This document shows, one piece after another, positions 31,974 through 44,024 of a stretch of DNA of 64,000 bases (position 1 is the first letter of the stretch; each line of letters opens with the position of its first letter). This stretch comes from Hepsetus odoe. Its lineage: Eukaryota > Chordata > Actinopteri > Characiformes > Hepsetidae. The notes beneath the pieces are model-generated. The model saw nothing but the letters and a program-made list of their open reading frames with translations, was not told the DNA's origin and did not search any database. The DNA lies in the NCBI GenBank assembly GCA_017165825.1, contig CM029386.1, positions 4,221,729 through 4,285,728 on the forward strand. Reading direction: 5' to 3'. The position numbers and the translations under genes are program-made.

Positions 31974-32294
31974 TGTCATGGATGAGTTGTGTTGTGCACG
32001 ATAGAGGGCGCTCTGTTCTGACTGAGCACACCTGAGCTAATGAAGGCACAGGTGTGTTTCATTGGGGCTGACTATTTAAGCCCCGATGAGTCAGAACAGA
32101 ACGCGGCTCATTTGTTAGGCTTTGCCTACACTCGGTGGTGGTTTGGTATCTGGTATCTTGGTTTAGGCTGCAGTTCCTTGATTTTAGTTAAGAACTGCAG
32201 TCCTTTGTATTGTTTTGTTAAAATAGCTAATAAAGTTATGTTTCGAACCCCTGGCTCAGCATTGGCGTCCTCCCTGCACCCCGCCACCGTTACA
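31974..32294 (+). mobile_element. Solo LTR (321 bp), absent from copy 1
   Basis: TGTCATGG ... CCGTTACA is flanked by AAAAC (31969-31973 and 32295-32299). A TATA-like gactatttaagcc and an AATAAAGTTATG signal are in order. Copy 1 has the empty site near 15737. Confidence 0.93.
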
Positions 32295-32689
32295 AAAACC
32301 ATCACAGTTCTAAAAACAGATAAATAATATTTGATTAATACATCTGAAGAAAATATTATATTTGGCTATTTATGTTGTTTATAAAGTTTAGATTTTGAAT
32401 CAGACATTTCAGAACACCAAGTTTTTTCTCCTTTAAAAATTATCTGGTGAAATTACTGTTTAGAATTGTTGTCTTTGCAACGTGACACACCTTCTCTTGA
32501 AATTCAGTTCATCTGATATTTTTCTTTAGAATTACAGAATTCTAGAATTAATTCACGTAGCAAAACAGGTCCAAACCCTGACATGACCACTATGTTTCAC
32601 ATAATTTTACACTGAAATGGATTGTATTACTTTATAATACACACAACATCAGCATTCAAATATTAAAACCCTTTTGGTGAAACACTCAC
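32295..32689 (-). other. NLR intron, copy 2
   Basis: AT-rich intron between the NACHT and first LRR exons. Confidence 0.5.
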
Positions 32690-34747
32690 ACAGCCTTCCT
32701 GCAGTTGCTCACAGCTGGGATTAGTCTCAAATAACCATACTCAAATGTGTTGTAATTCTTCAGATTCAGCTCATCCATCAGCTCCTCTGAGCTCAGAATC
32801 ATGTAGGCCAGCGCTAAACACTCTCCAGCAGAGAGTTTCTTTTCTGAGTGTTTTTTTGGTTTTAGATATTCCTGAACTTCACTAGATAAGGACTGGTCCT
32901 TCATTTCAGTGAGACAGAGGAACAGGTTAATAGATTAGTCAGACAGAAGATCCTGTGTTTGTATTTTGTCTTTGATATATTTGACTATTTTCTTGCTGCT
33001 CTCTGAGCTTCTCACTGTTTCTGTCAGAATGACTCGTAAGAGCTGCTGACTGGATTCCATTGAGATTCCCAGCAGAAAATGGAGAAATAGGTCCAGATGT
33101 CTGCTCTCACTGTCTAAGGCTTTCATCATCACTCCCACTAGCAGTACTTCCAGTAAAACACTCTCAGACCATTTTGCGTCCCAAGGATTAAAAACCTGTA
33201 TTTCCTCCATGTTTTTGCTCACAAAGCAGTGAAACACAAAGAGAGCAGCCAGAAACTCCTGAAAGCTCAGATGCACAAAGCAGTAGACCTTCCTCTGATA
33301 TAGCACAGATTCTCCTCTGAAGATCTCAGTGCAAATCCCAGAATACACAGAGGCCTCAGTGACATCAATCCCAAATTCCATCAGATCTTCTTCATAGAAC
33401 ATCACATTGCCTTTCATCAGCTGTTTGAAAGCCAGTTTAGCCAGTTTCAGGAGCACCTTTCTGTTAGATTCCTGCAGTTCCTCTGGATCCCTCTCATTTC
33501 CTTCCTCATACTTCAAATTTCTTGTGATTGTCTGAGTAACCAGAAAGTGTGAGTATATTTCAGTCAGAGTTTTGGGAATTTCTGTATCGTGTTGTGTCAG
33601 GATTCGCTGAAGCACAGTGGCTGAGATCCAACAGAGGACTGGAATGTGGCACATGATGTGGAGGCTCCTTGCTGTCTTAATGTAGGAGATGATGCTGTTG
33701 GCTTGGTCTGGGTCTGTAATTCTCTTCCTGAAATACTCCTCCTTCTGTGGGTCATTGAATCCCTGAATTTCAGTCACCCGGTCAATGTAGTAAGGAGGAA
33801 TCTGATTGGCTGCTGCTGGTCGAGAGGTTATCCAGATGAGAGCTGACGGAAGAAGTTCTCCTCTGATGAGGTTGGTCATCAACACATCCACTGATGACAC
33901 TGTGTTTATATCAGACACTCTGTCACACTGTATAAAGTTCAGTGGAATTCTGCTTTCATCCAGACCATCGAAAATGAACACACATTCACACTCATCATAA
34001 ACCTCTGGATCCAGGTCGTTAAGCTCAGGATGGAAGTCACACAGAAGTCCATGAAGACTGTACTGATCATCTTTAATCAGGTTTAGCTCCCGGAATGGAA
34101 GCACTACCATCAGATCTACATCCTGATTGGCTTTTTCTTCAGCCCAGTCCAGAATTAACTTCTGCACAGAGACAGTTTTTCCAATTCCAGCAATGCCTTT
34201 AGTCAGCACGCTTCTGAGCTTTTCTACTTTTAATTCTACATTTTCTCTTTCTCCTGGACTTTGCTGGACAGGTCTGAAGATATCTAAGCAGTTTATTGAT
34301 GTTTCTTGTAAGCGCTGGTTCCAGCATTTTTTTTCCATCTTTAAAACTTCATGTGCTTCATTCACTCGTTCACTCTCTCCCTCCATGATGTACAGTTGAG
34401 TGTAAATCCTGTTCAGTAGCGTTTTATTCTCTTGTGTTTTCAATCCCTCAAATAAGCTCTCGTACCTGATCTTCATGCTGGCTTTGTTTCTTTCTGAGAC
34501 TCTGTGTAGGACATAGTAACTCTGCTCCATGGACATGTCCATGTGTGGAAATGTAATAGGACGTGTTTTGGATCTTTCTCTGCAGTGAGGACAGGCAAAG
34601 TCTCCTGTCTGAGCAGACTTGTTCCAGTAGCTGTCGATGCACTGTCTACAGAAAGTGTGTCCACAGGTGATCGAGACGGGATCTGTCTGAATCTGCTCAC
34701 ATACTTCACATCTGGACTGATCCTGGGTCAGCAGAACCCTCCCAGAA
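32690..34747 (-). pseudogene. RING-FISNA-NACHT exon, copy 2 (one nonsense codon)
   Basis: Counting from the Met at 36709, the RING finger occupies residues 29-71 with full C3HC4 spacing: Cys29, Cys32, Cys44, His46, Cys49, Cys52, Cys68, Cys71. A conserved FISNA segment follows (about 100-170), then NACHT with P-loop GIAGIGKT at 200-207, Walker B FIFDGLDE at 273-280 and ITSR near 325, then the NACHT-associated helical region. RING fingers normally give ubiquitin-ligase activity; NACHT domains oligomerise on ATP binding. The frame is open for 619 residues, then TAA at 32935-32937 replaces a CAA that copy 1 retains. Reading resumes in the same frame to the GTGAGT donor. If real, the stop removes the last 82 codons of the exon and all LRRs. 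Confidence 0.92.
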
Positions 34748-35410
34748 CTAGAGAAAAGAAAAAGAATGGAAGAGCCAAATTAACTATATGTTAGTTAATA
34801 AGTTATTAGGCATTACATGTCATTACGACACTTACAGTAAATGTTTTTTCATCAATTTTCAGCTCTTGCTAAAATCAATAAAATCACTGATATTTGTCAT
34901 GACAGTGAGAGTTCATCATGCAGATTTTCACACTCACATTGTGAAAAAAACAAAACAATACATGATGACTGGCCCACTCCTATGTTTATTTAAACTGTAA
35001 ATGTTCCAACTTTTATTAAAGTCTTTTTTTTTTTGCTTAAATTTAATTTTAGCATGGTTGCAATTATTAGCTGCCAGATATTAAACTGTGTGATCTCAGA
35101 TTCCTAAAGTGATCTTTGACACATTTTGTGTCATAAATTTTGAACTGTGATGAGTTCTAAAAAAACTCTGTAAAAACACCGAAAATTTCAGTTTGCTGTT
35201 ACAATCTCAATATTTTAGGACACACCACATGCTCCTTGTGTTATATTCAGAGTAATGCAAAGCATTAAAATCTTTGCAATAATGCAATTTGATCAAGGCT
35301 GTATTCGCCAGTCAAACAATGTCTCAAACAGTAAAAGAAAGAAAGAAAGAGCTCACTGTCATTAGTGAACACTGTTCTTATGAAGGTGTGAACTTGTTCT
35401 GCAGTTTTGT
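34748..35410 (-). other. NLR intron 1, copy 2
   Basis: AT-rich intron, no gene seen. Confidence 0.5.
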
Positions 35411-35429
35411 TTAGGTAAGTGGTTCATGA

Positions 35430-35840
35430 CAAAGCAACATAGACATAAATGTCAGTACCCAATGTTCCCAGCAGAACTTTGCCCAGTTTTTCCCATAATT
35501 CACCCTGCATACACCCTGATGCCCTCTCTTCTCCAGGTAACTATGCGCATCAACCTGGCTGTCCATGTGAGGATCCATCAGACCAGGCCATATTCTTCCA
35601 TTGCTCCACAATGCAGTTCTGTTGCTCACAAGCCTATTGCATGTATTTCTGGTGGAGAACAAGGATCAGAATGGACATTCTTATTGGTTTCCAAATATGA
35701 AGCAAAATATGTTGCCCTGTGTGTTCTGACACAATTTAATCAAGGCCTGCAATCTGTGCTGCAGTAGCTCTTCTGTGGGATTGGACCAGATGTTTTGAAA
35801 ATGTTCTTATGTTGTGGCTGATCACTATAAATGTACCTGT
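35430..35840 (-). pseudogene. Probable Tc1-like relic, copy 2
   Basis: Duplicate of 18850-19215. No open transposase. Confidence 0.4.
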
Positions 35841-36337
35841 ATGTGTGTGTACATTTTAAAATCTTTTCCTCATGTCATATTTCATCATGAACAGCTTTTC
35901 ATGACAACTTTAGTCAGGTTGTCTTACGTTGGCACTGTATTTGTAAATAGAAGTAACAGATGCTGGAACTGGAAATGAGCTCCATGTGAAAGAAAAAGAA
36001 AGATTTTTTTCTGAGAGAGATCCTGCTGTAAACAACTCATAAGTTTATGTCTCACCTCTTGTCTGTAATGATTGTTTCATTACTGAAATTCAGAGGCACA
36101 AACATTGACTTGTTGTTCTTCTGAGAAACACAGTTGGGCTCTGGAGGTTCTGCTCCTCCAAACACAAATTAAACGTCAACATATGAAGACTGACACATCA
36201 GAAAATGTCAAATTCTATTGAGATAAAGAACTCAACATCAATGAAACCTATGATGGTGATATTTCTTCACCTCAAAGACTGATTATTTATTTGTTTGTTT
36301 GTGGCTTTATTTTGTGAAAGATTATTGCTCTTCAGTG

Positions 36338-36484
36338 ATGGACTCTGGAGGGTCTGCTGTGAAAATCTGCCAGCATGAATGGGATTTTACAGAAGATAAA
36401 AAGTTAAAAGTGGACATAAGCCTTGTGATAAGTAGAGAAACACAGAAACATGGTAATTACTGGTTTCCATTCACTCATGATTAA
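36338..36484 (+). other. Short conserved ORF, copy 2
   Basis: A 48-residue frame (MDSGGSAVKICQHEWDFTED ...) aligned with 19729-19875 without indels. Confidence 0.3.
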
Positions 36485-36662
36485 ACTTGCTGTTATTCAA
36501 CATCACATTATAAAATAAAACTTATCAAGTTGTGCTTTGCATCCAGAATTTTGTGAACTGACATCACCATTGATCTTCCTGTAATTGAAATAAATAACCA
36601 GTAAAATGGAAAAATCAACAAATTGTGCTTTTAATTACTAACAAAAGGTTTGAGTCACTCAC

Positions 36663-36709
36663 TCTGAGTAAGAAGTTTCTTCACCACTGCTGGGATTTTG
36701 AGGCTCCAT
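36663..36709 (-). CDS. NLR first coding exon, copy 2
   Basis: ATG at 36709-36707, then EPQNPSSGEETSYS and two spare bases, then a GTGAGT donor. The phase fits the RING exon starting at 34747, giving a continuous frame from Met through RING, FISNA and NACHT. Confidence 0.72.
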
Positions 36710-36912
36710 TGTGAAGTTTTAACAGTTAAACCTGGAAACAGAAAAACCAGACTTTATAACTTATTCTTCAGATGAAGAGACGTCCATGTACCATCTCACA
36801 GCTTCACACTATCTTTTCTTTTAACTTTCTCCTGTGCTTTGGAGCCCCAGTTTTGGAAAAATCTCTTCATAAATTTCTAAAAGGTATTTATCATATCTGA
36901 CTCTAAGAGGCT

Positions 36913-37027
36913 GGCAACCTGTCCAGGGTGCGTCCCCCGTCCTTCGCCCTGGGTGCGTTGGGTTGGACTCCGGCACTCCCCCACTACTCCGTTTGGGACA
37001 AGCGGCAGAAAATGGATGGATGGATGG
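36913..37027 (+). mobile_element. 5'-truncated RTE-type/SINE tail, absent from copy 1
   Basis: The ggctggcaacctgtccaggg ... atggatggatgga tail is flanked by gactctaagagg (left) and gactctgagagg (right), an approximately 12-bp target duplication. Copy 1 reads straight through at about 20288. It is a post-duplication insertion, either a SINE or a LINE 3' end. Confidence 0.8.
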
Positions 37028-37069
37028 ACTCTGAGAGGAGAGAGGTTGGGAGCAGATAACCACAGCAAT

Positions 37070-39680
37070 TGTAATGGCAGAGGCCATTGTGCAGGATCGA
37101 GTAATTGCCCTTTTACCAGGAAGGAGGAGGGAGAAGAGGACTTCTCTGTGCAGGTGTCCACCAGGTACATAATTCTAGTTCCTATTACTTCAACACATAT
37201 GCTTGCACATTATATCAGGGAACTGCTTTTAAAAGAATGCCAAAAATGAACCCTGATGTTTGAAGGACAGAAATTTAAATTCATTGTAGACCTGCTCGGT
37301 AATTAAACAATCTGTCTTATCTCCTTCTCCTCAATTGTGTGGATGTACTGTTACATTCATAGGTGCAGGGGGAATGTATGTATACCTTCAATCACCAATT
37401 TTTAATCTTATCCATCTGCCCAATAAATTGATTAGGTCATGATTTGATGGGTTTCTTGGGTTGATAAATAAATTGTTCTGAAGAGTGGATTGTCATTGAT
37501 ACCCATGAGGGAGTATTTTACAAGCAGCTCCCAGTTCTGCTATGAGTGAAGACTCAATGATACAGACACCTAATATTCCATCAGGAAGTACACCCACAAC
37601 AGATACTATTTAGTGAAATGGTATCTGCCTGGATATCAGAGCTATTGACAGAACAGAATATGCAATTCTTCTCTGTTGTGGAAACTTTTCTTCATGTCTC
37701 CCTGGCAAAACCCCAATCAGGGGACTGGCAGGACATGGGTTCTTTCATTCTGGCATGCACACAGGCAGAGGATTGGGTTCCTGGCTGCAACAATGCTGTT
37801 CTATACAGTGCTAAATTCAAGGCTTTTGCCAGTCCTTATGGGAGCGCAGCGGCTTGTGAGTGCGTCACTGAAATTATTGAACAAACACATACAATGGCCA
37901 GCCTAGATGATGACACTTCCCTTTCAGACCTCTCTGATCAGCTTTCGGCAAAAGATGAAAAGGATGTCTGTTCGATAAAGAACTGCCTTCATAAATCTGC
38001 TTATAGACCATGTTGACCGATCACTAAAAAGAAACTAGCATCTTTTTGGGGTATGTGCTCTTACTGCAAAAGCTTAATCCCAAATTATTCTGAAATGGAG
38101 GCACCACTACAGATGATGACCTCTCAGAAGCAGTCTGCAAATTGTCAGCTTACCAGGAATGACATGCAAATTGATGCTTTCCAGACATAAAACAAGTCTC
38201 CTCTTATACTGGGCATTCCAAATCCCACCAAACCATTTGTGTAAGCAGTCTGTGAAAAAAAAAGGAGGGTGGGGGGGGGGGGGTGATGTTACTTCTGTAT
38301 TATTACAAACCCATTGCAATAAACATCGATGAGGGACCTATTTTTCTTGGTGGTGTCTAGGGATCTTGTGCTGATCTTACCCTTCTTGTACCATATGCTG
38401 TTTCTCTTCTTTCACAGAAACACATCTGTCTGCTGCCAGATAGCTGATATATAATGGCACTCTTCTTGGCATGCTGAATGCCACCATCAAACATTGCACT
38501 AATCTCAACCCTGCTACTCTTCTTCCCTCACCAGGCGATGGTGAACCTCATGACTGCATGGCAGCAGTGGAACAGATCTGTTCACCAAGACTGGGTTTGT
38601 GAGATGTCCCTATTCCTTACTCTTATTCTGTTTTTTTTTAGTTGCTGAAAGCAAAACCTCCACAGTGCTGTCCTGCCTCATTCCGTGTCTGCTCACGTGG
38701 CAGAACTTGTGGCTTTTACTGAAGTATGTAAAAATAGATTCATTACAATTTACACAGACAGTATTCCTTTTTATACCGTTGGGGTGGTACATAATTTTGG
38801 AGCTATTTGGCACCACGGAATTTTCTTTTAAATCAGATGGTCCACCATCCTGCATACCGATTTGATTGCAGCTCTGCTGGATGTCATACTTCTTCCTTAA
38901 CAAATTGCTGTTTGCAAATGCCAAGCCCATACTGGGGCCAGTGACGAGGTCTCCCATGGCAATCACTGAGTCAACACAGCCGCTAAGGCTGCGGCCCTTG
39001 TTGGTTTTTCTTTTACTGTTTGTATCCACCCTCAATGCAGACACCTTAGCTTACATTCAGTCTTTTGCCACTGAGGCAGACAGACATGCTTGGCATTAGG
39101 CTGGCTGTTTTTTTTTTATTTTGATGGCACCAGGCAAGGTCCTAATGGCCTCCAATGCTTACCGAGCCATTTCTTTCACACTTTCACTAAATTGAGGCAA
39201 ATTGAAGCCTGGCTACCTCATCCTAGTGAGGGAGGTCAGATGGAAGCAGTGGAAATCAAAGCGCTAGACAGGGCTGTTTCAACAGTCAAGGTTGACAACA
39301 CCCACTGTGGTGAAGATAGCGGAGAGAGCGATGTGGATCCATGCATCACACTATAAGCAAGTCAGAGTAGTAACAGGAGGAAATGGAAAAATCCTGAGTA
39401 TGTAGCTGAATGAATAGAATGTGTTTGTATGTTGTCAAGATAGGGTGCATAACTCGTTTTATGAGTGTGTTAGTTGTATCACCTCCCTGTGATATATGTG
39501 ACAGTTGAGAGGGCTCCTTCTAAGGTGAAGGTATGTTGGGTAAAAAGGGGACAGTACCTTGTAACAGTGAGCAAAATGAGTAAAAGTGTTTAACTTTGTA
39601 ATTTCACACTTTAGCGTGCGTGCAAGACGAGAAGCCCTGTTGCATCAGTAAATAAAGTACCGCTTGAGATCAAGAGTTAA
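37070..39680 (+). pseudogene. Endogenous retrovirus pol debris, copy 2
   Basis: Duplicate of 20335-23345. It shows the same RNase H and integrase C-terminal pieces plus additional deletions, for example around 37290 (protease-like region) and before 39206. A (G)n run near 38268-38283 and an AATAAAG near 39651 are present. It is not coding-competent. Confidence 0.72.
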
Positions 39681-39706
39681 TTGAGAGTTAAATATGTTCT
39701 TGGAGA

Positions 39707-39890
39707 TTTTTCCACCACATCTACACTCTCTTCTTCACCTCTTTTCCACACTCGCCATTACTCTGAACTCTTGATCCCAAGACATTAAACTCCTCCACCT
39801 TCACCTCCCCTACTTCCTGCATCCTAACCACTCCACTGTCCTCCCTTTCATTCACACGCATGTGTTCTGTCTTACTTTCATGAGTTTTCT
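39707..39890 (-). pseudogene. RTE-like LINE fragment, copy 2
   Basis: Duplicate of 23383-23570. Confidence 0.6.
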
Positions 39891-40087
39891 TTATTAGTAA
39901 AAAATATCATCAGAAATAATATCATCAGAATGTTTTGGAAATTATTAATGCTCCCCGTAGTGCTGTGAGATTTGACCATCTGTGAAAAGAAAGAATTTCA
40001 TTTATCTCTAAAGAGAACCAGAGATTATACTGAATACAGAATGAAGACACATGGGTTAAAGTAACACACACAGCAAAACGAACCAGT

Positions 40088-40340
40088 GGGGCAGCGGTGG
40101 CCTAGTGGTTAGGGAGTTGGCCACAGGGTTGGAAGATTGTGCGTTCAAACCCCTTACCAGTAGGTTTACCTTTCCTGAGGTACCCTTGAGCAAGGTACTG
40201 TCTCCATCACTGCTCCCTGGGCACTTTTAATAGCTGCACAGTGTTTGCATGGGTTAAATGCAGAGGTCCAATTTTGTTGTGGTTCACTGTGTGCTGTGCG
40301 GTGACCTCACAATGACAAGGGTTTTCACTTTCACTTTCAG
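40088..40340 (+). mobile_element. tRNA-derived SINE (tail b), copy 2
   Basis: Duplicate of 23766-24024; A- and B-box-like motifs are preserved. Confidence 0.8.
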
Positions 40341-40486
40341 TGATGAAACATTACACAGACAGGAAAGAACAGCTTGTTGACTACAGTGAAAACGTCGTAT
40401 CCTGAGAGTGCGTATCTCACTGACAGTCAAATCCAGCAGCAGTAAAAACAGTAATAGTATCATTAAAGCCCTGAGAGCAGCGTTAC

Positions 40487-40675
40487 CTGTTTCTGAGATC
40501 AGTCTTCTGTCTCTCTCAGACGTGTCTTCAGTAAAAAAACTTCAGCTCTGTGTTTTTTAACTCTTCAATGATGTTACGACTGATGATAATCTGACACCAG
40601 ACTTTTCTTTAGAAACAGAAAACAGGGTGGGGCATGATTCAGTCACACCAGGTGTGAGTTAAAGGTGTGCTTACC
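40487..40675 (-). promoter_or_regulatory. Candidate NLR 5' untranslated exon donors, copy 2
   Basis: Conserved donors CAG|GTAACG at 40487 and CAG|GTAAGC at 40675, matching those of copy 1. Transcript evidence is needed to call them exons. Confidence 0.3.
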
Positions 40676-41309
40676 TGCCACCGGATCTCTCACTAACAAC
40701 TTAAGAATGAAGTGATTTTTACTAAAGCAGACTCAAACGAAGCTTTATCTCTAAACCACTGACCAGGCTCAGAGTATAAATCAGTTTTATTACTAAATCA
40801 TATCATCAGGTTTAACCTTCATCTTAATGTGCAGGTAAGTGATGAATGCTGTCAGTAGTTCTGTGAGATTCATACAGAGAAATGTAGATCACTGATGTCT
40901 AAAGAGAACTTCAGATTCAAATAATACACTTTAACACAGAATAAGGACTCGTATACTAACATACACTCACAGAAAAGGAACAGAGAGTGAAAACATTAAA
41001 TAAATAAATATATATATATAGTCAACCATCTGAACAGGAAAGAACAGCTTGTGTCTCTCACAACAGCTTGTCACTGTCTCTCTCAGATGATTCTTCAGTT
41101 AATCAGCTCATAAACACATCCTGACACAGTTTCTTTTCATTACTGCATTTCTGCGTTACTGAGTTTCTCACTGCAGTGTTATATCACACACCCTTACACA
41201 CTCCAGTTTCTCCGGTTTCTCCAGTTTCTCTGAGGTTAAGTAATAAACTCACTCTAATTAAAAAGAGAAAACAGGAAACTGACAACTTATCATTGTGAAG
41301 CTCAGCATA
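40676..41309. other. Possible NLR promoter region, copy 2
   Basis: No gene is seen; conserved with 24358-25001. Confidence 0.3.
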
Positions 41310-41490
41310 ACACACAGTGAACCACAATTAAATACAGCCTCTGTATTTCACCCATTAACACCACTGCAGCAAGAGGCAGCTATTTAAAGCACCCAGGTAG
41401 CAATTATAGGGACGGTACCTTGCTCAAGGGTTCTTAAGGGCAACCTACTTGTCTGGAATTCAAACTCACAACCTTCTGATCCTGGTGAAT
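41310..41490 (-). mobile_element. Diverged SINE, copy 2
   Basis: Duplicate of 25002-25180. Confidence 0.55.
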
Positions 41491-41624
41491 AGTCCCACAT
41501 AAACAAGTTCAAAATTAGTGTCAACCAGAGCAATTTGTAAACTTAAAAAGGTGCTTAAAATCTCAGTCATAAAAACAGTAATAAGTAATCATTTAGAGAT
41601 GTTTCTGGCACATCAGCTTATTAA

Positions 41625-42569
41625 TGTCACAGTCTGTCGTGCCTGTGGTTCTGAAGCCGGAGTAGATCCAGGTTACTGAAAATGATGGAAGAACCAGTGA
41701 ACTGATGTTGCAAGTCCAAAGATTGGAGCAAACGCTTCAGGAATCTGAGAATGTGTGGCTGTCTGTTCTGGGTGAAGAAAGACAGGCCAAGATTGTTTTT
41801 GCCGAACAGCTCCAGGAAATGGAGGCTGAACTCACAGCTCCGTGCACAGAACCTGGATCTTGAGGTTTTGAATGTAAAGTTAAGGGATGCTACACAGTCC
41901 AATTATCAAGTCTCAGAGAAGCTCCAGGAGATTTTAACCAGCACTCAAGCCAAGGAAAAGGAGAATAGTGAACTGAGACACATTTTGCATGAACTGGAGG
42001 CAAAGTGTAAAAGAATGAAAGATGACAATGTCTCCCTCCATGTCATGAATCACCAGCTGCAGGATCTACTAAATGCATCTGCTAAATGCCGTAAATGTAA
42101 ATGCTCAGCGCATGGGCGTGGCTGTGGCTGGTTTGAGGTCACTTTGGGTTTGAGTTTTGTACTTTGTGGACACAGCCATGGGCCCCATTAATGGGGCTGT
42201 TTGTGTTAGGTGTTGGGGAATCTGGTTTGGCCTCCCCCCCGGACGCACAGCTCGGGGCGAGGCAGTGTTTTGGTGCCCCAAACACTGAGGGGGGCTGCTG
42301 TCACAGTCTGTCGGGCCTGTGGTTCTGGTTCGGCACGACAGATGGCGCTCTGTTCTGACTGAGCACACCTGAGCTCATTCAGACACAGGTGTGCTTCATT
42401 GGGGCTGCTATTTAAGCCCCAAATGAGTCAAAACAAAGCGTGCTTCATTAACGAGGCAAAGTCTTGCAGTTAATGATGGCATTTTATGTTTTGGTTTAAG
42501 TTTAATAAAGTTATGTCCTGGATCACTGGCTCTGTAATGACGTCCTTCCCACGCCCCACCACTGTTACA
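41625..42569 (+). mobile_element. Non-autonomous LTR element with coiled-coil ORF, copy 2
   Basis: Same element as 25320-26171, flanked by ATTAA (41620-41624 and 42570-42574). Here the 3' LTR is complete (42299-42569, 271 bp) with TATA-like gctatttaagccc and AATAAAGTTATG. The 5' LTR is again only a stub. The coiled-coil frame (41751-42191 and the overlapping frame before it) is as in copy 1. Confidence 0.82.
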
Positions 42570-42972
42570 ATTAATAAGAGGAAAAAGTATAAATAAAAAA
42601 TAAATAAATTAATTAAATACCAAAAAAGTGATTGTAATCAAATTTAATCTTTGTAGAATAAAACAAGCATTTATCAAGCAACACACGTGTGGCTTATCTT
42701 GGAAGGTTTTTTCCACGGGTGATGATCACTAGTTTGTTTCACTGTAACGGTGACGGGGTGCAGGGAGGACGCCAACGCTGAGCCAGGAGTTCAGATCATA
42801 ACTTTATTAACTATATTTACAAAACAAAACCAAGGACTGCAGTTCTAACTAAAACCAAGGAACTGCAGCCTAAACCAAGTTACCCAGATTACCAAAACCA
42901 AAACCACCATAACATGTAGGCTTAGCCTAACGAATGAGCCATGCTCTGTTCTGACTAATCGGGGCTTAAATA

Positions 42973-43192
42973 CATTTACATTTACATTTACGGCATTTAG
43001 CAGACGCTCTTATCCAGAGTGACATACATTTCCTGATTACAGGGACAGTCCCCCTGGAGCAACTCAGGGTTAAGGGTCTTGCTCAGGGACCCAGTGATGG
43101 TAGTGCCAGAGGTGGGATTCGAACCTGGGACCTCTTGAGCTATAGGTCCATAGACAAGTACCCTACCACTAGACCACCACCACCCTACACCC
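42973..43192 (-). mobile_element. tRNA-like SINE nested in the LTR
   Basis: A 220-bp repeat (catttacatttacggcattt ... cctaccactagaccaccacc) sits inside the LTR between direct repeats taaata (42967-42972 and 43193-43198). On the minus strand it has B-box-like gggttcgaat-type sequence. A diverged relative is at 58910-59090. Confidence 0.75.
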
Positions 43193-43297
43193 TAAATAGT
43201 CAGCCCCAATGAAGCACACCTGTGCCTTCATTAGCTCAGGTGTGCTCAGTCAGAAGAGCGCCCTCTATCGTGCCCAAAACACACCTCATCCGTGACA

Positions 43298-43604
43298 GAA
43301 TCCCCCCCCCCAAAAGGCGCGGCTCCCGAAGCGCCAAAACATAGCCGAACCTCTGGGGGGAGGTCAAGAACAAAAAACCTTCTTCAAAAAAGTCCCTTTT
43401 CGGGGCATATGGTCAGGTCCACAAAACACTTCAATACAAAAGACCTCTGACCAGCCATGTCCAGGGCGGTAGTGAGGGGAATCCTAGAAGTTCAGTCCAC
43501 TTCTTTAACTGTTGCCTGGACTCGACCCTGGAGTCACTGGAGGAATCGCCTGACTCAGTGGAACGCCTCGCCTTGACGGAACCTGAAAGAGAGCTAAACA
43601 CAGA
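43298..43604 (-). other. Noncoding 3' region of the LTR element
   Basis: Between the last ORF and the 3' LTR. It begins next to the LTR with a C10 run (polypurine tract on the minus strand). Confidence 0.6.
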
Positions 43605-44024
43605 TTATAAAGGGTTGAAAGAGGAAGTCTTTATCACATAGTCCAAACTCTGCTTCCAACCTCTGCCATCCTTGTTATTCACATCTCTCATCACAGAATC
43701 TACAGTGCAGAAGCTGTCGTTCGCTTTCTTGAACTGAGACAGGTCATTGCTGATGTCTTTTGGCTCCTTCCTCTTTTTGCTCATACTTCCCTGCTGCTTG
43801 GAGCCCAGTGTGGCAGCATCCCAGCTCCTGGTTCCACTACGAGAAGTTACACATGGACTCCTCCACAAGCCACCTTGTTCTGAGCCTGCTGAATTGTGAG
43901 GGTGAACTGAAGGTAGGGAATCATAATGTAGCAGCTCAACCTCTGGAATCTTTACCTGCTTCTCCATCAGACTGTTCTTCAGCTGCTCCACTTTGGCGTT
44001 GACCACCAGGGTCCCAACACTCAC
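43605..44024 (-). CDS. Captured ORF, Ser/Lys-rich, unidentified
   Basis: A 139-codon frame starting MSVGTLVVNAKVEQLKNSLM, containing KKRKEPKDISNDLSQFKKAN and ending at a normal stop. It overlaps the upstream coiled-coil frame by four bases. A frameshift between them would make one protein of roughly 240 residues, so it is probably the C-terminal part of the captured sequence. The donor gene is not recognised. A nuclear-localisation-like KKRK is present. Confidence 0.5.
   Translation of the reverse strand: MSVGTLVVNAKVEQLKNSLMEKQVKIPEVELLHYDSLPSVHPHNSAGSEQGGLWRSPCVTSRSGTRSWDAATLGSKQQGSMSKKRKEPKDISNDLSQFKKANDSFCTVDSVMRDVNNKDGRGWKQSLDYVIKTSSFNPL

Noticed and set aside
33646..34399. Plus-strand ORFs opposite the NACHT exon
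   Set aside because: They are shadows of the minus-strand RING-FISNA-NACHT exon and have no independent support.
34473..34709. Minus-strand ORF starting MKYVSRFRQIPSRS
   Set aside because: It is an out-of-frame reading of the RING exon; the RING frame itself lacks an internal Met and is entered by splicing.
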